Shown here in pieces: positions 1 through 6,321 of a stretch of 21,126 nt of DNA; position 1 is the stretch's first letter; the number at the start of each line of letters is the position of its first letter. The notes under the pieces are model-generated. The model had not been told where the DNA came from. It was given only the letters and a program-made list of their open reading frames with translations, and did no database searches. A program made the translations under genes and the position numbers. This DNA comes from a virus: positions 1-21,126 of the IMG/VR virus record IMGVR_UViG_3300006919_000575; one strand, given 5' to 3'.

Positions 1-442
1 ACCAATTAAATAAAGGTGTTAGTTTCATTTCAGTAGTACAAAACCTAGACATTATATTAGGTAAATAATTCCCTTTATCATTTATAACTTCTTCAAAAGT
101 TTTGCCAGTAACCCAATTAATTTCACTACCAATAAACTGTTCTAAATCTAGCATAGTATAAATAATAGCATCTTCTTCAAGAGTTCCTATAAAATCTACA
201 CCTAATCTATCGCTAACCATCTGCCTAACTTTTTCATCAGGAAACTTACAATTAATATCGTCTGTTCTTACTAATGAAAAAATATTGTAGTCTGCCGGGT
301 AATTAGCAGCAATGTAAGAAGAAGTTTTACCACCACTTAAGCTATTAACGGTTATTAAGCTTTTTTCTTCAACAGCTTCTTTAAACCATTTTTCATCAAA
401 AACTTCTTTATTATTTTCGTCTATTGTGTAAAACCTTTTCAT
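1..442 (-). CDS. PAPS reductase-like PP-loop protein (3' end cut by window)
   Basis: The 147 visible residues are the N-terminal part of a phosphoadenosine phosphosulfate reductase-family protein; the C-terminus lies outside the window. The nucleotide-binding PP-loop is seen as SLSGGKTS at residues 34-41, followed by an RTDD segment (59-62) and a RFCTTEMK segment (133-140) that matches the Cys-containing motif of this family. Phage members are common but their role is rarely known; options are sulfur transfer, base or tRNA modification, or host sulfur metabolism. The ATG overlaps the stop of the upstream gene as TAATG, which suggests translational coupling in the recombination operon. The family call is firm; the substrate is not known. 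Confidence 0.8.
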   Translation of the reverse strand, partial: MKRFYTIDENNKEVFDEKWFKEAVEEKSLITVNSLSGGKTSSYIAANYPADYNIFSLVRTDDINCKFPDEKVRQMVSDRLGVDFIGTLEEDAIIYTMLDLEQFIGSEINWVTGKTFEEVINDKGNYLPNIMSRFCTTEMKLTPLFNW

Positions 443-861
443 TAATTACCAGTTTGTTTAAATTCGTTTTCTAGTCTTTTTAGATCCTGCATTATTGAAG
501 CGATGGTATTATTAATTGCTTCTTGCTGACCTTTTAAACGTCTATACAATGATTCATAACCAGATTCAACTAGCCTCATATCTTTTACGTCTATTTCAGC
601 TTTCATAGATGCCTTAAATTGAGCATCACCATTAGAAACATATTCTAATACTTTTTGAGCTGTTTCTGACTTCCTATGAGCATAAGCTTTATTGTAACTA
701 TCTAAAGCATCTCCAACAGCCGTAGAGAACGTAAAAGAGTACCCTAACAACTTTCTTTTAGCAGTTGCTAAGAAATCTCCATCTTTTGAATCAGTTTGAG
801 AGTACCATGAAATTATTTTCACAATACTCTCTACTAACTTTTCTAACTCTTTACTATCCAT
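442..861 (-). CDS. Coiled-coil recombination accessory protein candidate
   Basis: This 139-residue protein is mostly helical and charged. It has a Tyr/Lys/Ala-rich helix around residues 56-76, a short acidic turn with a KAEID segment (87-91), and a long heptad-like C-terminal helix (105-136). Size, helix layout and position next to an SSB-like gene recall recombination mediators such as T4 UvsY (137 residues), but I see no clear sequence match, so that role is inference. It is coupled by TAATG overlaps to genes on both sides. It could also be an unrelated structural or replication accessory protein. Confidence 0.6.
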   Translation of the reverse strand: MDSKELEKLVESIVKIISWYSQTDSKDGDFLATAKRKLLGYSFTFSTAVGDALDSYNKAYAHRKSETAQKVLEYVSNGDAQFKASMKAEIDVKDMRLVESGYESLYRRLKGQQEAINNTIASIMQDLKRLENEFKQTGN

Positions 862-1154
862 TAAAACGGGAGATCAGAATCAGTATCAAAACCATTAATA
901 TTAACCTGTGGAGGCATACCAACTTTTGTATTTTTCGTACTAGTTGAATCAGGTTTAAAAGTATTTACAGAAGCATAAGCTTTACCAGACTGACCTACTT
1001 TTAAATCAAGGTTTATCCATTCATCAGACTTACTATTAAGCCATTGAATTAACTCAGCTCTTTTAATACTTAATGAGCCTTTAACAAATTCGGGTGCGCC
1101 ATTTCTAGGCAGCTTAAAAATTAACCCATTCGGAAATTCTAAATTATTATCCAT
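861..1154 (-). CDS. SSB-like phage protein with acidic C-terminal tip
   Basis: This protein has 97 residues. The N-terminal part alternates beta-type segments (IFKLPRNGAPEF, then WINLDLKVGQSGKAYASV). It ends in GFDTDSDLPF, close to the acidic-Pro-Phe tip with which bacterial SSB proteins recruit partners (DDDIPF in E. coli). A small OB-like ssDNA-binding protein is therefore likely, although it is shorter than a standard SSB and I cannot confirm the fold. It sits between the methyltransferase and the possible mediator, downstream of a Rad52-type annealing protein, as expected for a phage recombination module. Its stop overlaps the next start (TAATG). Confidence 0.65.
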   Translation of the reverse strand: MDNNLEFPNGLIFKLPRNGAPEFVKGSLSIKRAELIQWLNSKSDEWINLDLKVGQSGKAYASVNTFKPDSTSTKNTKVGMPPQVNINGFDTDSDLPF

Positions 1155-1165
1155 AGTTGTAAATT

Positions 1166-1828
1166 TTAAAATAAACTTTTTTGATTTTCATTTTTTTGTT
1201 TATGTATTCCTAAGAAAGTTTCAAAGATAGTTCTTCCAGCTTCATAATCTACTAAGTTTCTAGCTATTTTAGCTACTCTTTGGTTTCCTTTGTACTTTCT
1301 AAAATCGTAATCGTGGAAGTCGCTCAAATCACTAACTTTTGATTGTATGAAGTTACTCGCCTTTCTTCCGTTTAAATCACTTGGTAAATTAAAGTTTGTC
1401 CAATATAAATGTCTATCTCTTTTCTTTGCTGGTATTAAAGGCTCGTAAAAAGGTATTACATTTTCAACACAATATTTCCCTTTAAAAAAGTGTTCTAATA
1501 ATAATATTTCTTGGTACAACTTCATATCAGGATAAGTCGCTTTAGATTTCCTCTCACCTTCGCCTGTATTTGTTTTCCTCATTCTACTATGAGTAGGGCA
1601 AGGTGGCGAAGTCCAAATAAAATCAAACTCTTTATAGTTGTCAAGTAAATATTTATGAGCATCTGCAACTATTACAGTATCATTAGGGAAACGCTCTTGA
1701 TATAATTTTGCTAACTCAGTATCTAGCTCAACAGCAGTAACATCTAAATTAATACCAGCTTCTTCTGCTACTTCATCCCATTTATAACGGTTGCCACCTA
1801 AACAAGCGTATAAATTCAAAACTTTCAT
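1166..1828 (-). CDS. DNA (cytosine-5) methyltransferase, short phage form
   Basis: This 220-residue protein carries the ordered motifs of C5-cytosine methyltransferases. Motif I is NLYACLGGNRYKW near the start (SAM binding), motif IV is SPPCPTHS at 74-81 with Cys77 as the predicted nucleophile, motif VI is VENV at 121-124, and a motif VIII-like RDRHLYW lies at 137-143. It is short, leaving little room for a usual target-recognition domain, so specificity cannot be guessed. No restriction enzyme is adjacent, so it probably acts as an orphan enzyme protecting phage DNA from host restriction. It overlaps the upstream gene by ATGA in the leftward operon. Confidence 0.85.
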   Translation of the reverse strand: MKVLNLYACLGGNRYKWDEVAEEAGINLDVTAVELDTELAKLYQERFPNDTVIVADAHKYLLDNYKEFDFIWTSPPCPTHSRMRKTNTGEGERKSKATYPDMKLYQEILLLEHFFKGKYCVENVIPFYEPLIPAKKRDRHLYWTNFNLPSDLNGRKASNFIQSKVSDLSDFHDYDFRKYKGNQRVAKIARNLVDYEAGRTIFETFLGIHKQKNENQKSLF

Positions 1829-2067
1829 AAAAAACGATTATTAAACTGTTTATCTAAATCCATTTCTATCTTGTTTTCGTTAAGATAGTCTATTATTTCT
1901 TGCGCTCTTTCTGAGGTTAAGCCTCCTAAGTTATCAAAAAACTCTTTTTCTAAACTTGCTAACTCTTCAACATCTATATTATAATAGTTGTTGCTGTTCA
2001 TGAAAAGCCCGTCAAGTATTTGCTCTTGCTCTGGGCTTATATATTCTTCAAAAGGATTAAACGCCAT
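1825..2067 (-). CDS. Hypothetical acidic protein
   Basis: This 80-residue protein is strongly acidic and probably helical, with an Asn/Tyr patch at 25-32 and an FDNLGGLTSERAQEI segment at 44-58. I recognise no family. It starts just after the Rad52-like gene and overlaps the methyltransferase start by ATGA, so it is co-translated with the recombination and modification genes. A regulatory or partner role for one of them is possible but not shown. Confidence 0.65.
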   Translation of the reverse strand: MAFNPFEEYISPEQEQILDGLFMNSNNYYNIDVEELASLEKEFFDNLGGLTSERAQEIIDYLNENKIEMDLDKQFNNRFL

Positions 2068-2069
2068 AA

Positions 2070-2594
2070 CTAAAACTTTGTATTAACTCTAACATTATTA
2101 TTTTTATCTCTAGCACCTATAATACCTTTTTCGTAATCTATAAACCAAGTCCAGTCATTAGGTCTTAGTTTACCTGTTGCTGCTGGTTTACCTCCTTTAT
2201 CATAGTATTCATTATCTTTTAATTCTACAAATAAATTAGGAAAATCGTATAAATGTCTACCAATACCCCACATAAAACCAGCTCTTTTAAAAGCATCTGA
2301 ATACTCTCCTTTTTCCTTCTCAGTCATAGATTCAGTACCGTTAGACCATTTCCAAACCCACTCAGAACCAAATTTAATAGCTATACCACATTGCAAAACT
2401 CCTTTAGAATCTCTTTTGTAATCGTTCATCCAATTCTCTGGACCTACTACCTCATCAAGTATATTCATATCAACTCTAGCATCCTTATAAGCTAATAATA
2501 AAGCCATAACTTTAGGTCCAGACTTGATTAACTGTTTCACTTTAAAATCAATATTACTAACATCTAGTTTTTTACTTAATCCTTTTGTTTCCAT
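2070..2594 (-). CDS. Rad52-type single-strand annealing protein
   Basis: This 174-residue protein matches the Rad52/22 family of phage annealing proteins, which pair complementary single strands during recombination and replication. The characteristic run is visible: AYKDARVDMNILDEVVGPENW (35-55), a beta-hairpin ending in GSEWVWKWSNG (76-86), and KGEYSDAFKRAGFMWGIGRHLY (95-116). The length fits the N-terminal DNA-binding core without the eukaryotic tail. With the SSB-like gene two genes downstream it forms a typical phage recombination module. No partner 5'-exonuclease is visible in the window. Its start overlaps the end of the upstream gene by 19 bases. Confidence 0.85.
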   Translation of the reverse strand: METKGLSKKLDVSNIDFKVKQLIKSGPKVMALLLAYKDARVDMNILDEVVGPENWMNDYKRDSKGVLQCGIAIKFGSEWVWKWSNGTESMTEKEKGEYSDAFKRAGFMWGIGRHLYDFPNLFVELKDNEYYDKGGKPAATGKLRPNDWTWFIDYEKGIIGARDKNNNVRVNTKF

Positions 2595-2824
2595 GTTTGT
2601 TTCTTTATTTTAATTTGTAACTCAGCATCTTTATTAAATGCTTTTATTATTTTGTTTAGTTTCTCAGCCGTTTTACATATTGACTTTTTCTCTTGAAAAA
2701 TAACAATATTATCGTGACTGTTTTTTAGCTTCTTTATTTCTCTAATGCTCTCAGCTAATTCAGCATTTGATTTATGAGAGTTCTCAATCAGAAAACTCCC
2801 TAAATCGTTCTTTTGTTCTTCCAT
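2576..2824 (-). CDS. Hypothetical Lys-rich helical protein
   Basis: This 82-residue protein is lysine-rich and almost wholly helical in appearance, with a basic C-terminus (KIKKQTWKQKD) and one Cys. It resembles no family I know. It precedes and overlaps the Rad52-like gene, so a role in recombination or nucleic-acid binding is plausible from context and charge only. Confidence 0.6.
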   Translation of the reverse strand: MEEQKNDLGSFLIENSHKSNAELAESIREIKKLKNSHDNIVIFQEKKSICKTAEKLNKIIKAFNKDAELQIKIKKQTWKQKD

Positions 2825-2826
2825 GT

Positions 2827-3072
2827 TTATAATTGTTGAAATTCATCTATTACTAATCTTTTAATATCTTCTTTGTTAATTGCTTCATATCTTTTAATAA
2901 GATCATTACAAATACATTCATTTTCTTCATCGTAATAATCAGAAGATATTTCAAAATCTACTTCTGTTGGGCTGTCGTAATCAGGTTTACTGTAGTAACC
3001 AGTTACTTCAACTGAAAAAGGTCTTTCTTGTGCTTGTCCTAAATAAAATCTTACTGTTTCTGTACGTGTCAT
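2827..3072 (-). CDS. Hypothetical first gene of recombination operon
   Basis: This 81-residue acidic protein has an N-terminal beta-like half (TVRFYLGQAQERPFSVEV) with a DYDSPTEVDFEISSDYYDEENE acidic middle and a helical end. No family is recognised. It is the first gene after the promoter at 3100-3129, so it is probably among the first products of the leftward operon. Small acidic early phage proteins often bind host proteins, but nothing in the sequence proves this here. Confidence 0.6.
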   Translation of the reverse strand: MTRTETVRFYLGQAQERPFSVEVTGYYSKPDYDSPTEVDFEISSDYYDEENECICNDLIKRYEAINKEDIKRLVIDEFQQL

Positions 3073-3099
3073 AATGTTATTTTTTTGTTGTTTGTTTTA

Positions 3100-3129
3100 C
3101 AAATATAATAATAACTTTTTAATATACAA
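3100..3129 (-). promoter_or_regulatory. Flavobacterial-type promoter for recombination operon
   Basis: Read on the minus strand, TATATTTG (3107-3100) matches the -7 element TAnnTTTG exactly, and TTG (3129-3127) lies 19 bases upstream as the -33 element. The spacing fits the 17-23 range of the Bacteroidetes consensus. It overlaps the last bases of the upstream gene and starts transcription about 30 bases before the 2827-3072 gene. Confidence 0.7.
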
Positions 3130-3564
3130 CTATAAGAAAGAAAGTTTTATTTTCATATCATGAGGTGCAGGTGCTTTACCTCCAAAGTAAGGAAATCTAT
3201 AACACCCAAACCAGTAAACCTTTTTACTCTTTAGCTTTATCTTTTTAGTCTGATTTATTTTAACTTCATCTAATGGGTTTATGATACGTTCTCCATTTCT
3301 GTATTCATACGTATAAAGCTTGATAATATCGTTTATAGGGTCATATCTCCATCCTATCCTAATACTATTCCTGTGGTGTAATATTTCACCAAATCCTACA
3401 AGCTTATTAATCTGCTCAGTCATTTGTATAGTATTACCTAAGTATCTGCATGAATCAGTAAACTTAAAAGCTACTGTAATAGATTTACAACGTATAAAAG
3501 GTCTAAACCTAAAACCGCTGTAATGCCTACCTTTTTTTACTACTAATTCGTTTAATCCATACAT
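3130..3564 (-). CDS. Hypothetical basic beta-rich protein
   Basis: This protein has 144 residues and is very basic, with many Tyr, Arg and Lys residues. Strand-like segments include HHRNSIRIGWRYDP (63-76) and IKLYTYEYRNGERI, and it ends in a PYFGGKAPAPHDMKIKLSF segment. There is no signal peptide. I believe similar HH(R/K)NS-x-R-x-GWR proteins exist in other Bacteroidetes but know no function. Its start lies inside the end of the upstream membrane-protein gene (38-base overlap), so the two are coupled. It is the last gene of the accessory block before the recombination promoter. Confidence 0.65.
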   Translation of the reverse strand: MYGLNELVVKKGRHYSGFRFRPFIRCKSITVAFKFTDSCRYLGNTIQMTEQINKLVGFGEILHHRNSIRIGWRYDPINDIIKLYTYEYRNGERIINPLDEVKINQTKKIKLKSKKVYWFGCYRFPYFGGKAPAPHDMKIKLSFL

Positions 3565-3721
3565 AGCACATAATTAAGAAGTAAATAACACCTATTGCAC
3601 CAGCGACTAAAAAAATAATTGATACAAAGTCAGCATAAATAGGGCTTTCTATAAAATAAGAGCCGATAATTAATAACCATCCTATAGATATTAGAATGTA
3701 AATTAAATTTTTTGTTTTCAT
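3527..3721 (-). CDS. Small two-helix membrane protein
   Basis: This 64-residue protein has two transmembrane segments (about 6-24 and 31-53) and a basic tail (RISSKKR), predicting both ends in the cytoplasm. It lies between a lipoprotein gene and a soluble basic protein in the accessory block. A membrane protein next to a lipoprotein recalls phage superinfection-exclusion genes, but a holin-like or purely accessory role is also possible. Confidence 0.65.
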   Translation of the reverse strand: MKTKNLIYILISIGWLLIIGSYFIESPIYADFVSIIFLVAGAIGVIYFLIMCYVWIKRISSKKR

Positions 3722-3733
3722 AATATTTATTTT

Positions 3734-3976
3734 TTACCATTCATAACCATAACACCTTTTATCCCCAACATGGGCGTTCATCCATAAATCTTGATCCATG
3801 TAGAAACGTTTTTTATTGCTTGTGCAGTTGTTTCTTACTTCAATCCAATAGCTATTTCCACTAATACCGTCATTTGCTATCGTTCCACATTCACAGCTTG
3901 TTGTTACTGATTCATACTCTTTTTCACATGACATTAAAGCCAATGCTAATCCTAATAAAATTGTTTTTGTTTTCAT
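3734..3976 (-). CDS. Phage-borne lipoprotein
   Basis: This 80-residue precursor has a short type II signal peptide (MKTKTILLGLALALMSC) whose lipobox LMSC places the lipidated Cys at position 17. The mature part is short, about 64 residues, with four more Cys residues (28, 30, 50, 74) that could form disulfides, and several aromatic residues near the C-terminus (YMDQDLW, CYGYEW). The acidic residues right after the lipid Cys (EKEYE) fit a surface-export signal of Bacteroidetes lipoproteins. Phage lipoproteins often block superinfection; that role is inferred from type and context only. Confidence 0.75.
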   Translation of the reverse strand: MKTKTILLGLALALMSCEKEYESVTTSCECGTIANDGISGNSYWIEVRNNCTSNKKRFYMDQDLWMNAHVGDKRCYGYEW

Positions 3977-4039
3977 ATTTGTTGTTTTAAAAGTTACTAT
4001 ATTTTGCCAGTAATTAAGGTTTAGTGGCGTTTTATAGTT

Positions 4040-4252
4040 TTACTTGTTTTTACCTAATGGGTTAATAAATGTGTAATAATATTCTTCAGCCAAAGGGTAA
4101 TAGTAACTTTCTTTTAATGGGTTAATAAAATCTTTAGTATATGCCCTTATCCAACAATGAATAAACTCTGTTTTTTCCTTTTCAAGTAGATCCTTATACT
4201 TAGCTAATAAATCATTCCCTATAAAGTATTGGTTTTGCTCCATATACTCCAT
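4040..4252 (-). CDS. Hypothetical protein with repeated FINPL segment
   Basis: This 70-residue protein is rich in Tyr and Glu. The segment FINPL occurs twice, 20 residues apart, around a YYYPLAEEYYY stretch, and the DNA shows the same thing as a 15-base exact direct repeat (4055-4069 and 4115-4129). The ORF starts MEYMEQ, so a second in-frame ATG is available. No family is recognised. Codon use and orientation match its neighbours. Confidence 0.55.
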   Translation of the reverse strand: MEYMEQNQYFIGNDLLAKYKDLLEKEKTEFIHCWIRAYTKDFINPLKESYYYPLAEEYYYTFINPLGKNK

Positions 4253-4272
4253 TAATTATTGTAGTGGTGTTT

Positions 4273-4482
4273 TCATTCTGATTCTTTGTTTAGTTTATAA
4301 AATTCATTTCTAACCTCATTCCAATAATTAAACTGGTCAGGTGTTAATCTGATAATGAAACTTTCTAAAATCTCATTACAAAATATTAAACCTAAATTTG
4401 AGTTTCTTCTTTTTTCATTTTTATCATTACTTTCATACTGAATTTTGTCAAGTAGTGACAATGCTTTGTCTTTTGGTGTCAT
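4273..4482 (-). CDS. Small helical phage protein
   Basis: This 69-residue protein has the layout TPKDKALSLLDKI, then a polar linker, then NLGLIFCNEILESF, and ends YWNEVRNEFYKL. I recognise this pattern from many short Bacteroidetes phage and prophage proteins that start TPKEKA and end YWxEVxxEixxL, but their function is unknown. It lies just downstream of the hairpin at 4503-4518. Confidence 0.65.
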   Translation of the reverse strand: MTPKDKALSLLDKIQYESNDKNEKRRNSNLGLIFCNEILESFIIRLTPDQFNYWNEVRNEFYKLNKESE

Positions 4483-4502
4483 AATCTTATTTGATGTTTT
4501 AA

Positions 4503-4518
4503 AAGCCCCGGAGGGCTT
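4503..4518 (-). terminator. Intergenic hairpin, weak terminator or attenuator
   Basis: A 6-bp stem (AAGCCC with GGGCTT) closes a 4-base loop between two accessory genes. On the minus strand it is followed by TTAAAACATC, a poor T tract, so partial termination or mRNA processing is more likely than a full stop. Confidence 0.4.
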
Positions 4519-4521
4519 AGT

Positions 4522-4731
4522 TTATAATTCTTTTACTCCTAAAGCTTCATCTAATTGCTTTACAATCGCCTTAGCTTCTACTGGTGTATCACAGGCTATA
4601 ATTTCAAAATGTTGGTCATCATTATCCTCTCCCGTAAAAACTGGATAATAAAACGTAATATCATTTTCACGTAAAGTATAATCTGATACATGAGTTAAGT
4701 TAATTCTAGTGTTCTTAATTTTAATCCACAT
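4522..4731 (-). CDS. Hypothetical small protein
   Basis: This 69-residue protein appears to be two beta-hairpins (MWIKIKNTRINLTHV, then DITFYYPVF) followed by one helix (TPVEAKAIVKQLDEAL). No family is recognised. It is the second gene after the promoter at 5058-5085, followed by the hairpin at 4503-4518. Confidence 0.55.
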   Translation of the reverse strand: MWIKIKNTRINLTHVSDYTLRENDITFYYPVFTGEDNDDQHFEIIACDTPVEAKAIVKQLDEALGVKEL

Positions 4732-4757
4732 ATTTTAAATGTTTATAGGTTAATAAT

Positions 4758-4781
4758 AGAGGAGCTTAAATTAACTCCTCT
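4758..4781. terminator. Hairpin at end of the SH3-like gene
   Basis: A 7-bp stem (AGAGGAG with CTCCTCT, loop 10) spans the stop codon of the 4766-5029 gene. The run of six T follows the stem on the plus strand, so as a rho-independent terminator it faces the opposite way to the gene. For the minus transcript it may only stabilise the 3' end. Confidence 0.35.
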
Positions 4782-5029
4782 TTTTTAATTACTAATTTAG
4801 TTACTGTGCTAAGGTTTATCATTCTGAACGCCCCTTTGTCGATGTCGTAAACTGGAAGTAAACCTTTTTCTATTGGGTTATAAGCCATACCAGTACCTTT
4901 AACACCTTTTTTAACTCCTAATCTAGCGTTCATCTTTCTTAATGATCCGTCTTTCTTAATAAATTCAACGTGAAAAAAAGTATTCTCTGCTGTTTGAATT
5001 TTCTCTAAAGTTTCTCTAAAATTTTCCAT
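4766..5029 (-). CDS. SH3 beta-barrel fold phage protein
   Basis: This 87-residue protein matches a small family found in Bacteroidetes phages and mobile DNA and usually annotated as an SH3 beta-barrel fold protein. The diagnostic run is FIKKDGSLRKMNARLGVKKG (residues 24-43), then YNPIEKGLLPVYD and FRMINLSTVTKL. The Lys/Arg-rich loop suggests nucleic-acid binding, but no function is proven. It is the first gene downstream of the promoter at 5058-5085, with a leader of about 25 bases. Confidence 0.75.
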   Translation of the reverse strand: MENFRETLEKIQTAENTFFHVEFIKKDGSLRKMNARLGVKKGVKGTGMAYNPIEKGLLPVYDIDKGAFRMINLSTVTKLVIKKEELI

Positions 5030-5057
5030 TTGTTGTGTTTTTCTGTGTTTGATAAAT

Positions 5058-5085
5058 CAAAGATAGTATTAATTTTTTAATACAA
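5058..5085 (-). promoter_or_regulatory. Flavobacterial-type promoter for accessory block
   Basis: On the minus strand TATCTTTG (5065-5058) matches the -7 element TAnnTTTG. TTG elements occur at 5085-5083 (spacer 17) and 5089-5087 (spacer 21), both within the accepted range. It lies just after the lysis-operon terminators and before the SH3-like gene, so the accessory block is an independent transcription unit. Confidence 0.7.
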
Positions 5086-5117
5086 GCAAGTTTTTTTAAA
5101 AATATTTTTTCAAGCAC

Positions 5118-5143
5118 AAAAAAAGAGGGGCACAACCCCCTCT
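5118..5143 (-). terminator. Strong rho-independent terminator of the lysis operon
   Basis: On the minus strand a 7-bp stem AGAGGGG / CCCCTCT with a 6-base loop is followed by a run of seven T (5124-5118). It follows the weaker hairpin at 5161-5175 and closes the transcript that ends with the holin candidate. Confidence 0.85.
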
Positions 5144-5156
5144 AAACACAAACAAC

Positions 5157-5175
5157 GAAAAACCCAGAAAGGGCT
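5157..5175 (-). terminator. First of tandem terminators after holin gene
   Basis: On the minus strand AGCCC pairs with GGGTT (one G-U) around a 5-base loop and is followed by five T. It is weaker than the next hairpin but is the same kind of element, placed about 10 bases after the holin stop. Confidence 0.5.
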
Positions 5176-5184
5176 AAGAAAACC

Positions 5185-5451
5185 TTATTTATTTTTAATA
5201 TCTTCTACCTTGTTAGATAACCACACAGCCAATACACCACCAATTAAAAGCATAATAGCACCTCCTACAATCTCATACCAACTTTCAGAATCAGCACCAT
5301 CTGTAACTAATCCAATGCCTGACGTGATTAACAAACCACTTCCCCCCATTGCTAAAATTCCTTTGTTTAAAGCTCTTTCATCTGAACCTTTTAAAACTTT
5401 TATAACCTCTACTGGGTTAACCTTACCTAATAAATTCCCTAAAAATTTCAT
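5185..5451 (-). CDS. Holin candidate, two membrane segments
   Basis: This 88-residue protein has two hydrophobic helices (about 31-50 and 60-79) joined by an acidic turn (TDGADSES) and ends in a charged tail (KVEDIKNK). Size, topology and position directly after a lysin candidate fit a class II-type holin, which makes the inner-membrane lesion for lysis. It overlaps the upstream gene by ATGA and is the last gene before tandem terminators. No sequence family is recognised, so the role rests on topology and context. Confidence 0.65.
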   Translation of the reverse strand: MKFLGNLLGKVNPVEVIKVLKGSDERALNKGILAMGGSGLLITSGIGLVTDGADSESWYEIVGGAIMLLIGGVLAVWLSNKVEDIKNK

Positions 5452-5885
5452 TTTAATTGAGCTTTATTTATTACTTCTAATTTTATTATATCAAAATCTC
5501 CTAACACTTCTAACAACTCTTTATAAGTCTTTTTACTATTACCTACAAAATCAACAGCTTTAGATGATCCAACTAAAATACAACCATGAGAATGTTCTGC
5601 TTTATTTCCCCAATGTATTCTAATACCATCAAATCTAACACCCTCACCATCTTGTACGCTTAAATCTTCTTGATTATAAACTAAAGGCATAACTTGTTTA
5701 AATCTGTTTGAATATGATAATGTAACTGAATAGTTACCTTCTGGGATGGCTGTTTCTCCGTAAACCTTAACACCTTTAGCTCTTACAACATCTTCTAAGG
5801 TGTAGCAAAATTCTACGCCATCAATAAAAAGCCTTCCGATAGTGCTTTTACTTGTGTAAGTATCTCTGATTAATGTAAGTTTCAT
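5448..5885 (-). CDS. DUF5675 protein, endolysin candidate
   Basis: This 145-residue protein matches the DUF5675 family. Hallmarks are IGRLFIDGVEFCYTLED (16-32), GETAIPEGNYSVTLSYSNRF (43-62) and GIRIHWGN followed by HSHGCILVG (87-106). The spaced His91 and His100-Gly-Cys102 resemble the active-site pattern of L,D-transpeptidase-like (YkuD) enzymes, which act on peptidoglycan peptides. With a holin candidate downstream and a membrane coiled-coil protein upstream, it is the best candidate for the lysis enzyme of this phage. No signal peptide is present, so holin-dependent release fits. Activity of the family is not established as far as I know. Confidence 0.75.
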   Translation of the reverse strand: MKLTLIRDTYTSKSTIGRLFIDGVEFCYTLEDVVRAKGVKVYGETAIPEGNYSVTLSYSNRFKQVMPLVYNQEDLSVQDGEGVRFDGIRIHWGNKAEHSHGCILVGSSKAVDFVGNSKKTYKELLEVLGDFDIIKLEVINKAQLK

Positions 5886-6148
5886 TTAGTACTTAATTGC
5901 TTAATAAAGCCTTTAATCTCTCCTATATCGATTGCAATACGTTTTAAATCAGCTTCAACTTCACTTATTTTAGTTTCAAGTTTAGTATAACTTCTTTCAT
6001 TTTCTTCTTTAACGTCTTTTATTGACTTTTCAAGCTGAGTAATCATAACTGAGTGTCTTTCTGTTTTATTGTTAAATTTAACAAAAGCAGCAACTAACCC
6101 ACCTAAGAAAACTATAAACTGTATTGTATTCTCTATAGAAAGTTCCAT
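5882..6148 (-). CDS. Membrane-anchored coiled-coil lysis accessory protein
   Basis: This 88-residue protein has one N-terminal transmembrane helix (about 7-24) and then a long charged coiled coil (about 30-85, heptads such as LEKSIKDVKEE and LETKISEVEADLKRIAIDI). Its size and parts are those of phage XhlA-like proteins, but the membrane helix is at the N-terminus instead of the C-terminus. A spanin-like or holin-partner role in lysis is likely from position, being coupled by ATGA to the DUF5675 gene. Confidence 0.6.
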   Translation of the reverse strand: MELSIENTIQFIVFLGGLVAAFVKFNNKTERHSVMITQLEKSIKDVKEENERSYTKLETKISEVEADLKRIAIDIGEIKGFIKQLSTK

Positions 6149-6310
6149 TTATTTTTTATCATCCTTTTCTTTAATGCAGCTTTCTAAAATTGTCTTAGCT
6201 TCATTAATTTGATTTAAGTACTGTGAAGCTTCAACCCCCGTTAAAGACTTCGGTAATTCAGCCCTATAGGCTAATTCTAATAATACTTTTAGTGCTTGTT
6301 CTTTATTCAT
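6149..6310 (-). CDS. Small helical protein, 53 residues
   Basis: A short ORF fills the gap between two longer genes. It starts with ATG at 6310-6308, begins MNKEQALKVLLELAYRAEL, and ends with a charged KEKDDKK tail and TAA at 6151-6149, directly before the next ATG. Its pattern (NKEQAL at the start, then a helix with an ASQYLNQINEAK segment) resembles tiny helical proteins seen in other Bacteroidetes phages between tail and lysis genes. Function unknown. The tight packing, with no spare bases on the downstream side, supports it as real. Confidence 0.6.
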   Translation of the reverse strand: MNKEQALKVLLELAYRAELPKSLTGVEASQYLNQINEAKTILESCIKEKDDKK

Positions 6311-6321
6311 GCTCAAATATA

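Noticed and set aside
5210-5563. Plus-strand ORF of 117 residues opposite the holin and lysin genes
   Set aside because: Antisense to two coupled genes with recognisable features.
6314-6321. TATATTTG on the minus strand before the 53-residue gene
   Set aside because: It lies 3 bases from the ATG and has no -33 partner.
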